Below, in pieces: positions 54,001 to 64,000 of a stretch of DNA of 64,000 nt. Numbering within the stretch: position 1 is the first letter of the stretch; every line of letters starts with the position of its first letter. The notes under the pieces are model-generated. The model had not been told where the DNA came from and did no database searches. It saw nothing but the letters and a program-made list of their open reading frames with translations. A program made the position numbers and the translations under genes. Origin of the DNA: Lentinula raphanica (taxonomy: Eukaryota; Basidiomycota; Agaricomycetes; Agaricales; Omphalotaceae); the NCBI GenBank assembly GCA_027919835.1, contig JANVFP010000021.1, forward strand, positions 558,001 to 622,000. Direction: 5' to 3'.

Positions 54001-54980
54001 ATACGAAGGACCTGACCACGCCCTCTACCAAGGAGATTAGCATCTTCCTTAGAGATGGGACGGGTGGGCCTACTCTCGACAATTTCCGCTTACAGCTTCA
54101 AGGAAAGGGGAAAGCTACAAAGTGGAATAAAGCTGCTGCCGTCGTATTCTGTCAACACTTTCTATCGAAAGAAACTTACGAACATTACTCGCAGAAGAAA
54201 GACAAAGAACTCATCAAAAAGGCCTTCCTCGCTCATATCACTCAACTCCAGAGAGACTACAACAGGCAGGGACGTCCCCGGACCATCGAAGAACGAGATG
54301 AAGAGAAATTGATGAGAAGGATCAACCGTCGAACTGGGGTAAGCGATAATTTTAATATACTGTAATCCTCAATTGGCATAGAACTCAACAACGCGATTAT
54401 AGGAACTGCAGCGGCTTGTGAGCGCTTTCAAAAAACTCTATATCCAATATAAAGGGCCGTTGGGAGATCTTGCGAGATACTTCGAGCTGATCACCGCGGA
54501 GTGTCTGAGTGGAGACGAGAGTGGTCCGGAGTCAAGCGAGCAGATCTATTACAAGACCACGGTCCCATGGCGGTCTCAAGAGTTGGCGGATTTCCTGAAT
54601 TTACTCAGAGCTTACCATTTGAGCACACGCCATATTCGCCAGGGCCGCTACGATCGAGGAAGGTTTCCCCATGTTCGCCTTCCTTCCAAAAGGCCCGACA
54701 CCGTCATTGATACAACAAGAGCACCTAGAAAGCTCCCTGTCAACTGGTATAATCCAGAATTCATACGAGATCAAGACGAGGAACAACTGGCGGTTTTGGC
54801 TCCTACAGTGGCTGTCAGTTTACAGTTGCCTGACGCCGCTAGACGGTGAGCTATAGTATGATTTGGATACATACAAAATACTGATCTTTTTTTATTGCTG
54901 ACAGAACTGCGAAACGATTTTTGACGGTCAAAAGACGCGGAGATATCCCCCTTCCTGTAGATCATCCTACTTTAGGCTAG
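51031..54980 (+). CDS. Large SGDE-motif protein, Agaricomycete-expanded family
   Basis: Seven exons in frame: 51031-51172, 51240-51680, 51740-52660, 52709-53649, 53709-54338, 54403-54845 and 54905-54980; about 1197 residues. The first 850 residues are acidic, Pro/Ser-rich and low in complexity, with a tandem NDQAMHYAE repeat near 52890-52985. The C-terminal 330 residues look folded. They contain LDRCYHYLGVL, PKLYKAPKRKS, FLAHITQLQRDYNRQG, ECLSGDESG followed by VPWRSQELADFLNLLRAYH, and LAPTVAVSLQLPDAARR. I know the SGDE ... W(R/G)S-E--FL pattern from unannotated proteins numerous in mushrooms, often near transposons; no function is established. The decayed copy at 5261-6625 is the same family. 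Intron four is only 48 nt and a multiple of three, so it might be retained. Confidence 0.7.
52890..52988 (+). repeat. 30-bp coding tandem repeat
   Basis: Four copies of a 10-codon-or-shorter unit (GAAAACGACCAAGCCATGCA and following bases) encode NDQAMCYDE then NDQAMHYAE repeats. The two central copies are nearly identical, which points to recent slippage. Confidence 0.75.
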
Positions 54981-56850
54981 CTCGAATATGAGTATGATGC
55001 TCTTATTTCTGAATTCCAAGTTTTGATGCTGTGCGACACAATCCAAACAATATAGCATTCGACTTTTTATCCGTTTGAACCGCTCGTGCATGCCCTTTTG
55101 GCTTTTGAGGAACTCCAATTAGGAAGCCGAGGTCGAACATATATGACATGCTGTGCATAGTGAAAGTCTTCAAATGCTGGGTACGTAGTCAACGTCAACA
55201 ATGGCTTCTTCGAATCTTGAAGAATTGTTCAAAATTCCTCTCACTGTCACGGCGCAGTTACAGCTTTTATAATTACTGGGGCAATTCGAACAGAAACTGC
55301 ATAGCTAGGTCTGTACGTGAGTTCAGTTGATGGCAGAAAGGAATATCTCTGCCTTGGTTTGCCTGGACTTTCGTCAAGGCTGACGACTACTACCTGAAAG
55401 CACGATAGGTTCCCTGCCTGCTCAAAGGTGCTGCCCCTCCTCTTAGCATTCTGTTACCTGTATTTCAGTCCACATGGACATTTGTGATGGGTAGATGAGT
55501 AAAAGAGGAGCATCTTAATGCTGTCCTCCGAATGACAATCATTGGAAGGACAGCATTGAGATGTTCAGCCTTGAGGGCGAATCAGTAGTATGGTGTCATC
55601 AAAGGTGCTGCTTTCTGGACATTTTGAGATGCTCACAATTGGCATTGGCGCAACTCGGAGGACGGGCTCACCTATCCATGCTGGTGGTATAAATATCTAA
55701 TTATTTGACAGCTCTGGGGTTTGAACGTTGAACCCAAAAGGTAGGGAACTTTTATAGCAGGTTTTGCAATCTTCATCAGAGGGCTTGAAACCGCTGCTCT
55801 AACCTGCCAACAGGAGCTGGTGAGTTTGTCCTGGAATTGGAATTTCCGCTTCTTCGCAAACTATGGGTGCGATATTCAATGATCAACGACACGCGTCTTG
55901 CTGTTGGTTAGAAGACGATTGGATTCATCAATCCTACGGTATGTGTATTGGTCTCATCCGCATGGGTTACGATCTGAAGAGGTGAAAGCCGTGAGTACAT
56001 GTGTAGACGCTCTTCGGTATGCTCACAATGTTGCAGGGACTAGGTACCCCTAATTTCGAGAGGCTGAAGGATTTGTGGCCTGCTCTGCCTTGACGATGAT
56101 ATACTCATATTAGATCTCAATATACCTAATGCTCATCCGTCTATCCTTTCATTCATAAACGCAAAATTGTGAAATTTGGAAGTGCGTCCCAAAATAGAAA
56201 ACAGGCGTCCAGCGACAAAGTTGAAAGAGGTGAGTCTCCAGCGTAGATGAGGTACTTTGACAGCGCTGTGGATCCTCGACACATCTTATAAGGACTTCGG
56301 CACATGAACGTCTTCCTCTTTGCTCCCAAACATTGACCATGGCTCATTCTATGAAAAGCCTTCTGCCAACGCCTTCAATGATCCAGGCAGTCCTCTTTCA
56401 ACTTACGATGACCATTTAAAGAGCAGTTCTCAAGCCAGCGAAACACCATGATCGGGTATCAGAAGTACCTACAGTGGCAAAGGCACCAGCATTAGCAACA
56501 GGAGATCGCGAACAACCCATGGCCAAGGATCAGAGAGTGCTTCGGAGAAGACTGGATGCCAAAGTTCCGAATGTGGCCGATGTTGGTGGCCGATGTTGCA
56601 GGTGCCGTAGATGCCCAGTGAGCGGCTTCGGCGATGGACAAAACTACAGAAGATACTCTCAACAGGCTGCTGCCCCGGTGCAACAGGCGATGTGGGACAA
56701 TCTGGGGGCTCTCAAATGAATTCCTGCGTTGCAAGACTGCTACGATCATATTGATTCAAAATTACAGCTATCGTGAAATGCCACACTGGCGTCGTATACT
56801 GAACGAGCAGAATGTATCGTGTTTCTACATTCATGAAAGCTGCACACAGT
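54981..56850. other. No firm gene
   Basis: About 1.9 kb with only short ORFs lacking motifs on both strands. It contains an inverted-repeat structure at 55511-55563, listed separately. Small frames at 56149-56347 (minus) and 56474-56891 (plus) are unconvincing. Confidence 0.45.
55511..55563. repeat. Short inverted repeat (stem-loop)
   Basis: CATCTTAATGCTGTCCTCC is followed 14 nt later by GGAAGGACAGCATTGAGATG. The arms pair over about 19 bp with one mismatch and one bulge. No target duplication is evident at the flanks. Confidence 0.6.
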
Positions 56851-58357
56851 TCAAAGGTCCTCTGCATCGGTCTCATGATCATCTCTCATAATAGTCTGTG
56901 CATTGTTCGCGATTGCCTTATCTTTCCCCTTGTTCAGTGTCATCGGGGTAGAGGCGCTACCGGCAGTGTTGAGATTTCCTGGATTGTTGAAAGCAGAATC
57001 GGAGTTGGAGGTTTCGGGGACTTCAGCTAACGGCATGAATGGGCCGCCAAAGCGAAGCACTCGTTTCGTCGGATTGACTGCGTGTACAGGCTGGCGTGCG
57101 GTCGGTTTTGGTGCATGCATCGAATCGTAGATGCTCGAGCCGGGATCGCCAACGGCAGTATTATGGTGGGCAACGTTCGAATTCGTATTGAGGACGGGAG
57201 CGAATGGAAACATTGTGGAGGTGCCGGTGCTCTGAAACGCCATCGGGTTCACTGCCGGATTAGGCGCAAGCACATTCTTGAAAGGGAGGGGAGTTGATTT
57301 AGGATATCCAGAGCGAGGAGCTGCAAACTCAGGCGCGTCGTTTGTTTGCGAAGGAACGTGCTGATTGTTCGGGGTCGGAAAGTTCAATGAAGATATCTGA
57401 ACTGCCTCAGCCCGGGTCCCGATAGTGTGAGTCTGCCTTCCTACGGCTTGAAGCCTTGTGCCGGCAGCTTCAACGACAGCCACTTCGTCCTGTATTCCTG
57501 AGTTTTCAGACCGCATTCCATCGCTCTGAACCTGCGTTCCATGTGGCTGGGTCTGCAATCCTACAGGACGGGGCTGAGTCTGGAATCCTACAGGCCGAGG
57601 CTGAGTCTGCGTTCCTAGTACTGGCTCAGCCCGCATTACGTCGGCCTCAGCGCGCGTTCCACGATTCACGGCATCAGACCGCATTCCGTCGGCCTCAACT
57701 TGTTTTCCAACGGCCTCGCGCGTTCCACGGTTCGTGACATGAGGTTCAGCCCCAGGTGAAACTCCAAAAGACGGTCGGAAGGGAACAGCAGTCGTTGGAA
57801 CTTGAAAAGAGGCGGCGGAATCTTTATGAATTTTCGAGTCAGCAGGATATTCGAGCACGAATCTATATTTGGCTTACCATGAAAACCGATAACTGACATC
57901 GGACTGTATGAGAAGTGAGAAGAGAAAATGAGGACAGGAATCAGCAGGAAGGAAGGAAGGAAGGAGTGATGACTGACTTGGGCCCCTGAACTTGCAATAG
58001 ATATTTTCCACCTTTCAAGAGACGTAGATCGGTTGAGAGTTGATCGGTCTAATTTCAAGTGTAATGAGAACGTGAATGTTTTGTGCCACTGATCACACTT
58101 ACTCGACCGAGCATCAAAGTGCATATGGTAACTGGTGGCGATGCCTTGCCGTTGCTCAACATATAAGACAAAATCAGCGATGTGCGTCCAAGGTCGGATG
58201 ATTCATGAAAGAGAGCGACGTTGGTGATACATAAAGTCTGAGATGGTGCGATCTGGACTGCTTCCCCAGGATTCATGTTTCTGGCCCTGTGATATTTGTA
58301 CTGTGTTAGTCTGAAATTGGTTCTCATGATGATTCCTCACCAGATTGTAGAAGTCAT
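56851..58357 (-). CDS. Nucleoplasmin-like domain protein
   Basis: Exons 58357-58341, 58286-58103, 58048-57978 and 57862-56851 join in frame, giving about 427 residues. The start gives MTSTIWARNMNPGEAVQIAP, then LCITNVAL, GRTSLILSYM, PPVTICTLMLGR and GGKYLLQVQGPK. These are the beta strands and closing segment of the nucleoplasmin-like domain found at the N-terminus of nuclear FKBP immunophilins and histone chaperones. No FKBP isomerase domain follows. Residues 100-427 are a disordered tail with QTQPRPVG repeats, Pro/Asn/Thr-rich stretches, a few basic patches and an acidic end (HETDAEDL). It probably acts as a nuclear histone-binding or scaffold protein. The third intron (115 nt) is longer than its neighbours but keeps phase. 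Confidence 0.65.
57540..57615 (-). repeat. QTQPRPVG-coding repeat
   Basis: Two direct copies of a CAGACTCAGCC(C/T)CG(G/T)CCTGTA-type unit, with partial copies at each side, encode TQTQPRPVGFQTQPRPVGLQ. This short repeat lies inside the disordered tail of the nucleoplasmin-like protein. Confidence 0.65.
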
Positions 58358-59123
58358 GATAGAAATTGTGAGTGGCAGACAAAGTGATTTCGAGTGAGCG
58401 TCGAAGTTTGTATGGAGATGTTTGAAGTTCGACCAGGCTTTTATACGCAGACCTTGAAAGAACAAAGGATGGCTTCGGCAATTCCACGTGGTTATGGAAA
58501 GTAGCATGTTGCCGCCGGCCCCGCGAAGCAAAGACCAAGACCTGAATGAGCAAAGGCAACGCCCACCAGGGTGTATAGCCAACGGAGAAGTCCTGTGCGC
58601 AAGGTTACACAACCTTTCAAATGCGCCGAATGACGCGCCTGTGCGACGAATGTTGTTAACTCGGACGTATAATGAAAGTATGTATGTCTTTTGCTTTTTT
58701 CGCTTGAGAATTCTTGACGAATTCTGACTGGCCAACGCCTTGAGCAACGAGAGGTTGAAAATGGAAGGGATTATAAACGCGATAGACGAACACATTCGTG
58801 AGGGGTTCTGAACGAACGATGGCACTATTTATTGGGCGCAGAAATCGTTAGCATAGGGGATCTCAGAGACAAGCGACGAAACGAGGTACTCACTACGTGA
58901 GCGATTTTTGAAGACTTCCTGCATCGTTTTTCTTCCCTCTTCTGGATCTCGGGCGTAGTTACAAATCTGCTTGGCTGAACATATCTTCTGGACAATGAGA
59001 ACCCGGACGTGTGCCTCCTACATCGATCGGTACTAGAGAATGCCTTTCGTTTTCGTTTTGAGAGATTCTCGACGGATTCTGACTAGCCTATAATTGGCAG
59101 TGAGAGGGGATAACGTTCATGAA

Positions 59124-59156
59124 ACCTGGATCACTGTCAGTGACAGTGATCCAGGT
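59124..59156. repeat. 33-bp perfect palindrome
   Basis: Arms of 16 bp (ACCTGGATCACTGTCA and its exact complement) flank a single central G. Three further pairs extend it with one mismatch. Such a structure could extrude as a cruciform or bind a dimeric protein. Confidence 0.85.
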
Positions 59157-59259
59157 CTCATAACCATTACTTATAATCAGGTCTCCCGGATGACGAAGTC
59201 AGAACGAGAGCTATAACCTGCTATAACGAGAAATTTGAACGCGCGCCGTGACAGTCACA

Positions 59260-59905
59260 CTATCATTTACGATAAGTCCAAAATACGGCCCGCACTATTT
59301 CATAATCTCAGGTTGTTCCCAAATTTGGATATTTCCTATGTATAAAAAACATAATTTGCCGGAATTATGATTTACTTAGGGTCAATTATCTTATTCATTT
59401 GATTAAAATAACATCAAGAAGAGCTGACATCCATACCGATTGCTTATTCTTAAAATGTTTACAATATACTCACAATAGGTTCTTTGGCCTATGGTAAAAT
59501 TAAGGTAGAATTTTTTTTTGATAAGTTTTGGATATATCTAGCCATTGTCTACAAAAACTTCAAGATATGATTCAAAGAAGTATACAATAAAGGAAAGTAT
59601 TGAGCATAATCATACTCAAATAATATTTTAGTCGAATCCCGGCCTCATTTAAGATAAGTTGACAATATGATTTTCCATATAGCTACCATAAATATCATTC
59701 ATTATGATGAACATAAGGATATTTTTTTTCATCATAATATGAGCCATAATATTCAATAAAAATTTCTATATACTCTCATTTTATCCTTTGGAGAATTTCG
59801 CCCGGTTCAAAATATATTCAACATAAGCGACATTACATATCATCATTGCATTATTCGAGAGTTCAAAATAAGTTTAGAATATCTGAGCGTCACTTATTTT
59901 CTCAT
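59260..59905. other. AT-rich island
   Basis: The base composition changes sharply to long A/T runs (TTTTTTTTT, ATATTTTTTTTCATCATAAT). There are many ATAATAT and GAACATAA words and no ORF. It lies between the palindrome and the PET127-type gene. It could be an old element, a replication-prone region or captured organelle DNA. Confidence 0.6.
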
Positions 59906-59922
59906 GCATGCAGTGGAAACCG

Positions 59923-59930
59923 ATAAGCGC
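59923..59930 (+). promoter_or_regulatory. ATAAGCGC motif upstream of the PET127-type gene
   Basis: ATAAGCGCTCAAGCGCC lies 78 nt before the ATG at 60008. The same octamer precedes other genes in this window. Confidence 0.4.
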
Positions 59931-60007
59931 TCAAGCGCCCAAAGGGAAAAAGAAGCGGTCGTTTTATCTTATCTTATCTCCCAACTTCTTTTGTTCGCTG
60001 TGGTAGA

Positions 60008-62750
60008 ATGAGGCTTTCAAGATATTGTCGGCCTCAACTATCACCAATCTGGTCTCTGCCTTGGAAACATCAATCTAGACGAGGGTGGAAATCCAAAAAC
60101 AATTCCGTCGAGTTTCCGAGCCGACTTGCGTTCTCGTCGTCATCACCTACTGACTTGATCGACAGGCTAAAAGCCATTGCCAACGGGGGAACTACCCAAT
60201 CCGTTGATGCCGTTGCGGTCACTGAGACACTCAATGGGATCTCCGGTGACGAACAGCCCAAGAAGAAGAAGAAGAAAAAGAAAAAGAAGGCGACGGTAAC
60301 AGAGCTTGGGTCCGTGATATCAGGATGGTCCGGTGAAAATTGGAAGGAGGAATGGGGCGAAGATAGTATGTTACACACTGTTGATGTCCTGTCTGCTCTA
60401 CTGAGAACGCGCTCAGAACTACGCGCGTCTTCTTCTAAAACTCGTAGTCCCCCTCCTCATATCAGCCTGCCAATTTCCTACTCCAGACGTATAGAAGGCC
60501 TTCTAGAAGACGTGCCCAAACCGGTTCTCCAAGATTTGACCCCACCGACGAAGCAGAGTCCAATTGCAACCCTCCACCACGGACTCGAACGCGTTTTGTT
60601 CAAGTATGATCATTCCACGGGTTCAATGCGTGTCTCTAATAAGACTCGGCAGTCCTGGCGTTCACTGGCTAAGGGATCCTCGATCCCGGGTTTATAACTT
60701 CCCTCCTGCTTTAGGTATCATTCCCAAGGTCGTGGACTTTGCTTTTGAGCGTCTGACTGGCTTCATTAGAAGTTCTCGGGACGAGGTCGGTGTCTAGCTG
60801 GTGATTTCACGGATACAAGCCTCATTTAAACACCAAAGGACCTTTGGACATTGGCAAAGCAAGAAAAACGAAAATTTGGTGGATCTACCTCGTCGCTTTC
60901 CGGAATGTTATGTCATATATATTTCTTGCTCTCTGGCAACAAAACAGTCGATACCAATAATCTGAGCCTAGATTTTCGACGAGAGGTGGGTGTTTTCTCT
61001 CCTCGTCGAAAGATTTCCATAACATTCTCGTCAGAGTAAAACCTTCACTCCTGGGCAGCGTATGGCAGCTTCTGTGGTATTTAATCACAAGGACGGTGTA
61101 TATTCGATCGATTCAAGCTCTTCAGAAGAGGATAGAGAGAAGAACATATTATTATGGATGGGCACCCTTCTCGAGAAATATATCACCATGCCATCGGGAG
61201 AATTCCTTTCTTACTTGCGGTCGCACCCGGTACAACAAGAACAGGCTTTTGAAGAACCTGTACGAGAAGCATATCGTTATTCAAAGGCTAGTCCGTTTGA
61301 TCTCCTTCATGAAAGAGTGCTCACGTATCTCTAGTCTGAGAAATACATTCTGCGTTCACAGCTCGACTGCCACGATAGCCGACTTCCTGGTACCGGTGTA
61401 TTTGACATCAAGACCAGAGCATGTTTACCTATTCGGATGGATATCTTGAATTTCGAGGTTTGCGGTCCATTGAGCTGGACTTGTCAATCTGATGACTCAC
61501 AGTTTTTTCTACTACACAGGAAAGTTCGGGATATGTCATCCGAAGTAACACAGGTCTGATAGGGAGCTTCGAGCGAGAATACTTCGACTTGATTCGTTCG
61601 GCGTTCCTGAAGTACCAGTTTCAAGCACGGATCGGAAACATGGATGGCGTATTCGTTGCATATCACAACACTGCCAGAATGTTCGGATTCCAATATATTC
61701 CTCTAGAAGAAATGGACCAACGACTTTTTGGGCCAGGCGCTGGTGCAGGCGACAGGGTTTTCCAGAAATGTATGGAAACACTTGAACTGATTTCAGAAGA
61801 GATCATCTCGTGTTTCCCTGGCCAGGTCCGAGCCTGCAATTGCTTTATGCAACAGACATCTGACATCTGAACTGCATTTTGTAGTCTGTGAACTGTACTT
61901 TCGAAACTCAAGACGGGCTTGGAAAAGACTTAAACATCTGGGTCGAGCCATTGGATCGGAAGCCATCATCAGAAGATGGAGTACAACACACCGGCGAAAC
62001 CAAAGAGCAACGAACACCAATCAAACAGATCGTCGTGAGCGCAAAAAGCTTCTGTGGAAATACTCCTGCCAAGGGTGCGCGATGTGTGGAAACGATGGAC
62101 CAGCCTTGTAAGTGTTAACTTGTGGGTGGTGGATTTTCGTTACGATTAACGTTCAATGTCCAGGGACCGTGCACTGGGCTATCACTCACCGTTCTTCCGA
62201 CTCTGGCAAGGAAGAACAAATACGTGCCGACCTTCAGGCAGCGAAAGATAGACGTTTCCGGGCATACAGTCTACCGACAGGTGTTTCTCCCCAAGACATT
62301 GAGAAATGGTGGGACTCGTTGGATTTCAGTGGCAGCAAAAGACTCAACGTTCCTCTGACACCATTGGATGACGAAGGAAACGAGGGTATCGAGGTGGATC
62401 TGTCAGGGCTTATGACGAAGAAACCTAGGCCACAGTCGTTCTTCACAGAAAACTTCATCATGCCAGATTCTCGGATTCAGAACCTTCGTGACCTTGCAAA
62501 CGAAGGACGAGAGGAAACGATCCGGATAGGTTTAGAAGACAGAGGGAAGCCAAAAGTCGTTCTTGGGGTTGGGGAAGTCGACTGGGAAGACGCATTGGCG
62601 GAGGAAGAAATTGCATCACAGATCAGGAAACAGGCTACTGCTGCTGAAAGCCTCGAGATCAAAACAGACGATTCTAAACCGGATAACGCCAAGCAGGGCG
62701 ATGCTAAGCCCGATGAAGACTGGCCTCAAAACGCTCATCGGTTGGTGTGA
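60008..62750 (+). CDS. PET127: PET127-type mitochondrial RNA-processing protein
   Basis: Eight exons: 60008-60603, 60653-60785, 60839-60985, 61035-61286, 61335-61457, 61520-61825, 61885-62107 and 62164-62750; about 788 residues. The N-terminus is Arg/Ser-rich without acidic residues, as in a mitochondrial presequence. A run of about ten Lys occurs near residue 90. The conserved core begins NPGVHWLRDPRSRVYNF and continues FERLTGFIRSSRDED, KRKFGGSTSSLSGMLCHIYF, VVFNHKDGVYSID, LPGTGVFDIKTRA, AFLKYQFQARIGNMDGVF and KPKVVLGVGEV. These match yeast Pet127, a membrane-associated protein needed for 5' processing and turnover of mitochondrial RNA. Intron four appears to use GC-AG (AAG|GCTAGT ... CTCTAG), since no GT donor keeps the frame. 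Family call confident. Confidence 0.85.
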
Positions 62751-63534
62751 AGACTCGGGAGTGTTAAACTCAAACACTGGTACGGTGTACTGTCAGTCCT
62801 GGAAATCAGGACAAAGGGCACGGATTGGTTGTGTTTCGCGCAGCTCGCCAGAATATACAGACGCCAGCCTAAGAGGAAAGCATATGATAGAGTTTGGGAA
62901 TAATCGATATCTACATTTCTTCATCGGAAGGTGTCGCCTCTCTCATGTGGATCAGCAGCCGTGTTCCCGGTCTTACATTCGAGTTTTGGGGGCAAGGTCA
63001 AGAGCTCGAACGATATGCAAGTCGTATGCAGTGTGTTATCATTCAGGACAAGCAAATGTATTAGCATCTAGACCTGTTCTCCTATTCAGTTTGGCTGGAT
63101 TCCCGATTTGTATATGAGCCGGACAAGCGTTTTACAGAACTGACGACATGATTCAGTTAATTCAGCTAGGTTACTTCCAATGGCATAGCTGGAAAAGATG
63201 TCGACCACTGATTTCAGATTTCTTTGGAACGCAGACTATCGTCAGTGGTGTCTGTATCAGTCTGCATCGTTTGCTAGACGCAGTTGTCAATCGATAAGCC
63301 ATATTCATCGTGGGATTTTCTCTTGCCGAATTTTTGGAAGACAGGTCCGGGCCACAAGTTCTTCTGCTTCGTCCATGAAATAGCATAGTAGGTCAAGTAT
63401 CTGCAAGATAAGTCTTCCAAATAAGCATGCAGAACGAATTTTCTGCGTTGAGCGCTGTGGCGCAGCCTCCGATAGACGCGTAGTCGGTTTGAATCGGAAA
63501 AGGTCGGAAAAGCACGGTGACTCCAACAAAGGGG
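62751..63534. other. Intergenic
   Basis: Only overlapping ORFs without motifs on both strands; the plus frame to 63117 shadows the PET127 exon. No RNA gene was seen. Confidence 0.45.
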
Positions 63535-63540
63535 TATAAA
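63535..63540 (+). promoter_or_regulatory. TATA box
   Basis: GGGGTATAAAAA lies about 135 nt before the ATG at 63674 and is a strong core-promoter match for the last gene. Confidence 0.5.
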
Positions 63541-63673
63541 AACGCCTATATCGTATTGGGGCCTCTTATTCCAAACCACCTCAAAAACCAGTATCCCCCT
63601 ACAGGTGTCCTCTAACATTCATACTTTACGCTAGTCTTGGCTATCTCGTTAATCCTTCTTTCATACTATTACA

Positions 63674-64000
63674 TGTTGCAACATTCTATCCTTGTCGGCG
63701 TCGCGCCTCAAATCACAAAACGCGCCTGCTACAATGCCTTGTTGGTTGGACCAGCAAGGCTCAACATCTCTCGCTCGTTCTCTGCGTGTGCCCGTCGCTA
63801 CAACGATTTGACCGATCGTCAGGCCACAGCCGCCGCTGTTGGGCCTCATAAGCGTATGTACTTCAAATCTATCTTCCATCTGCTAAGTTTGACAACATCT
63901 GCTTCTAGACAACACATCTTCTCCTTCCCTCCCCGTCACCGCAGTCAGCCCCGGCGCTGACGTATCACATCAAAACACAGCAAATCATGGAGATTGGGTT
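63674..64000 (+). CDS. Mitochondrial-targeted protein, 5' part (continues beyond window)
   Basis: Exon 1 (63674 to about 63854) encodes MLQHSILVGVAPQITKRACY and ends with SACARRYNDL and GPHK before a GTATGT donor. The N-terminus is rich in Arg, Ser and Ala and lacks acidic residues, as a mitochondrial presequence does. The next exon starts after TTCTAG at 63909 and reads NTSSPSLPVTAVSPGADVSH and NHGDWV to the window end. A GDWV following such a linker is what I would expect just before the conserved start of fungal alternative oxidase, but nothing diagnostic falls within the window. The ATG at 63637 is in frame upstream, but it starts a hydrophobic leader that is less likely. Confidence 0.55.

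Larger units (their letters stand above)
58358..60007. other. Intergenic: duplicated segment, palindrome and AT-rich island
   Basis: No convincing gene; the minus ORFs at 58203-58825 overlap the promoter of the nucleoplasmin-like gene. A segment around 58690-58745 (CGCTTGAGAATTCTTGACGA then ATTCTGACTGGCC) recurs diverged at 59050-59100. A perfect palindrome lies at 59124-59156, and 59260-59900 is strikingly AT-rich. Confidence 0.5.

Overview
The window reads as nuclear DNA of a mushroom-type basidiomycete (Agaricomycetes). The genes are dense and cut by many short introns, mostly 48-70 nt, with GT donors, AG acceptors and CTAAC/CTGAC-like branch sites. Several protein families are ones expanded in Agaricomycetes: F-box proteins with leucine-rich-like tails, a SUN-domain protein, a two-pass membrane protein, and a large protein carrying an SGDE motif. 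The mobile elements are also typical: a Ty3 chromovirus, a pogo/Tigger transposase and a hAT relic. No rRNA, tRNA or CRISPR was seen.

Layout. From 0 to 7.5 kb: a Cys-rich ORF, a short acidic ORF, a SUN-domain gene (3473-4991, minus) and a decayed paralogue (5261-6625, minus) of the intact 1197-residue gene at 51031-54980. From 8 to 10 kb: an AA9 polysaccharide monooxygenase-like remnant and a small secreted-protein candidate. From 10.7 to 12.2 kb: an F-box gene, followed by a decayed repeat-bearing locus on the minus strand. From 15.6 to 16.9 kb: a two-pass membrane protein. From 17.5 to 19.1 kb: gene debris with internal duplications. From 20.3 to 21.8 kb: a WD40-like protein with a C-terminal membrane anchor. 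From 22.2 to 26.3 kb: a RecB-like nuclease/SF1 helicase gene whose only break inside the helicase is a TAG codon just before Walker A.

From 26.5 to 33.4 kb lies a repeat and transposon nest. It holds a 21-bp minisatellite, large GTGCAC-containing arrays in inverted and direct orientation, a hAT transposase relic, an unassigned 1.7-kb insert and a pogo-type transposase fragment. From 34 to 37 kb: an uncharacterised six-exon gene and a second F-box gene. From 38210 to 47930 sits a complete, apparently young Ty3 chromovirus. It has 527-bp LTRs that look identical, a CTCTC target duplication, gag and pol joined through a GGGTTTT slippery site directly at the gag stop, and an extra 275-residue ORF between pol and the 3' LTR. 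From 48.9 to 55 kb: a third F-box gene and the large SGDE protein. From 56.9 to 58.4 kb: a nucleoplasmin-like protein on the minus strand. From 60.0 to 62.8 kb: a PET127-type mitochondrial protein. At the right edge is the start of another mitochondrial-targeted gene.

No operon-like or cluster pathway is visible. The coherent themes are mitochondrial function at the right end, nuclear architecture and chromatin (SUN, nucleoplasmin-like), substrate selection for ubiquitination (three F-box paralogues) and repeated invasion by mobile elements. Exon coordinates were derived by hand from splice signals and reading frame. Family names come from remembered motif patterns, not from searches.
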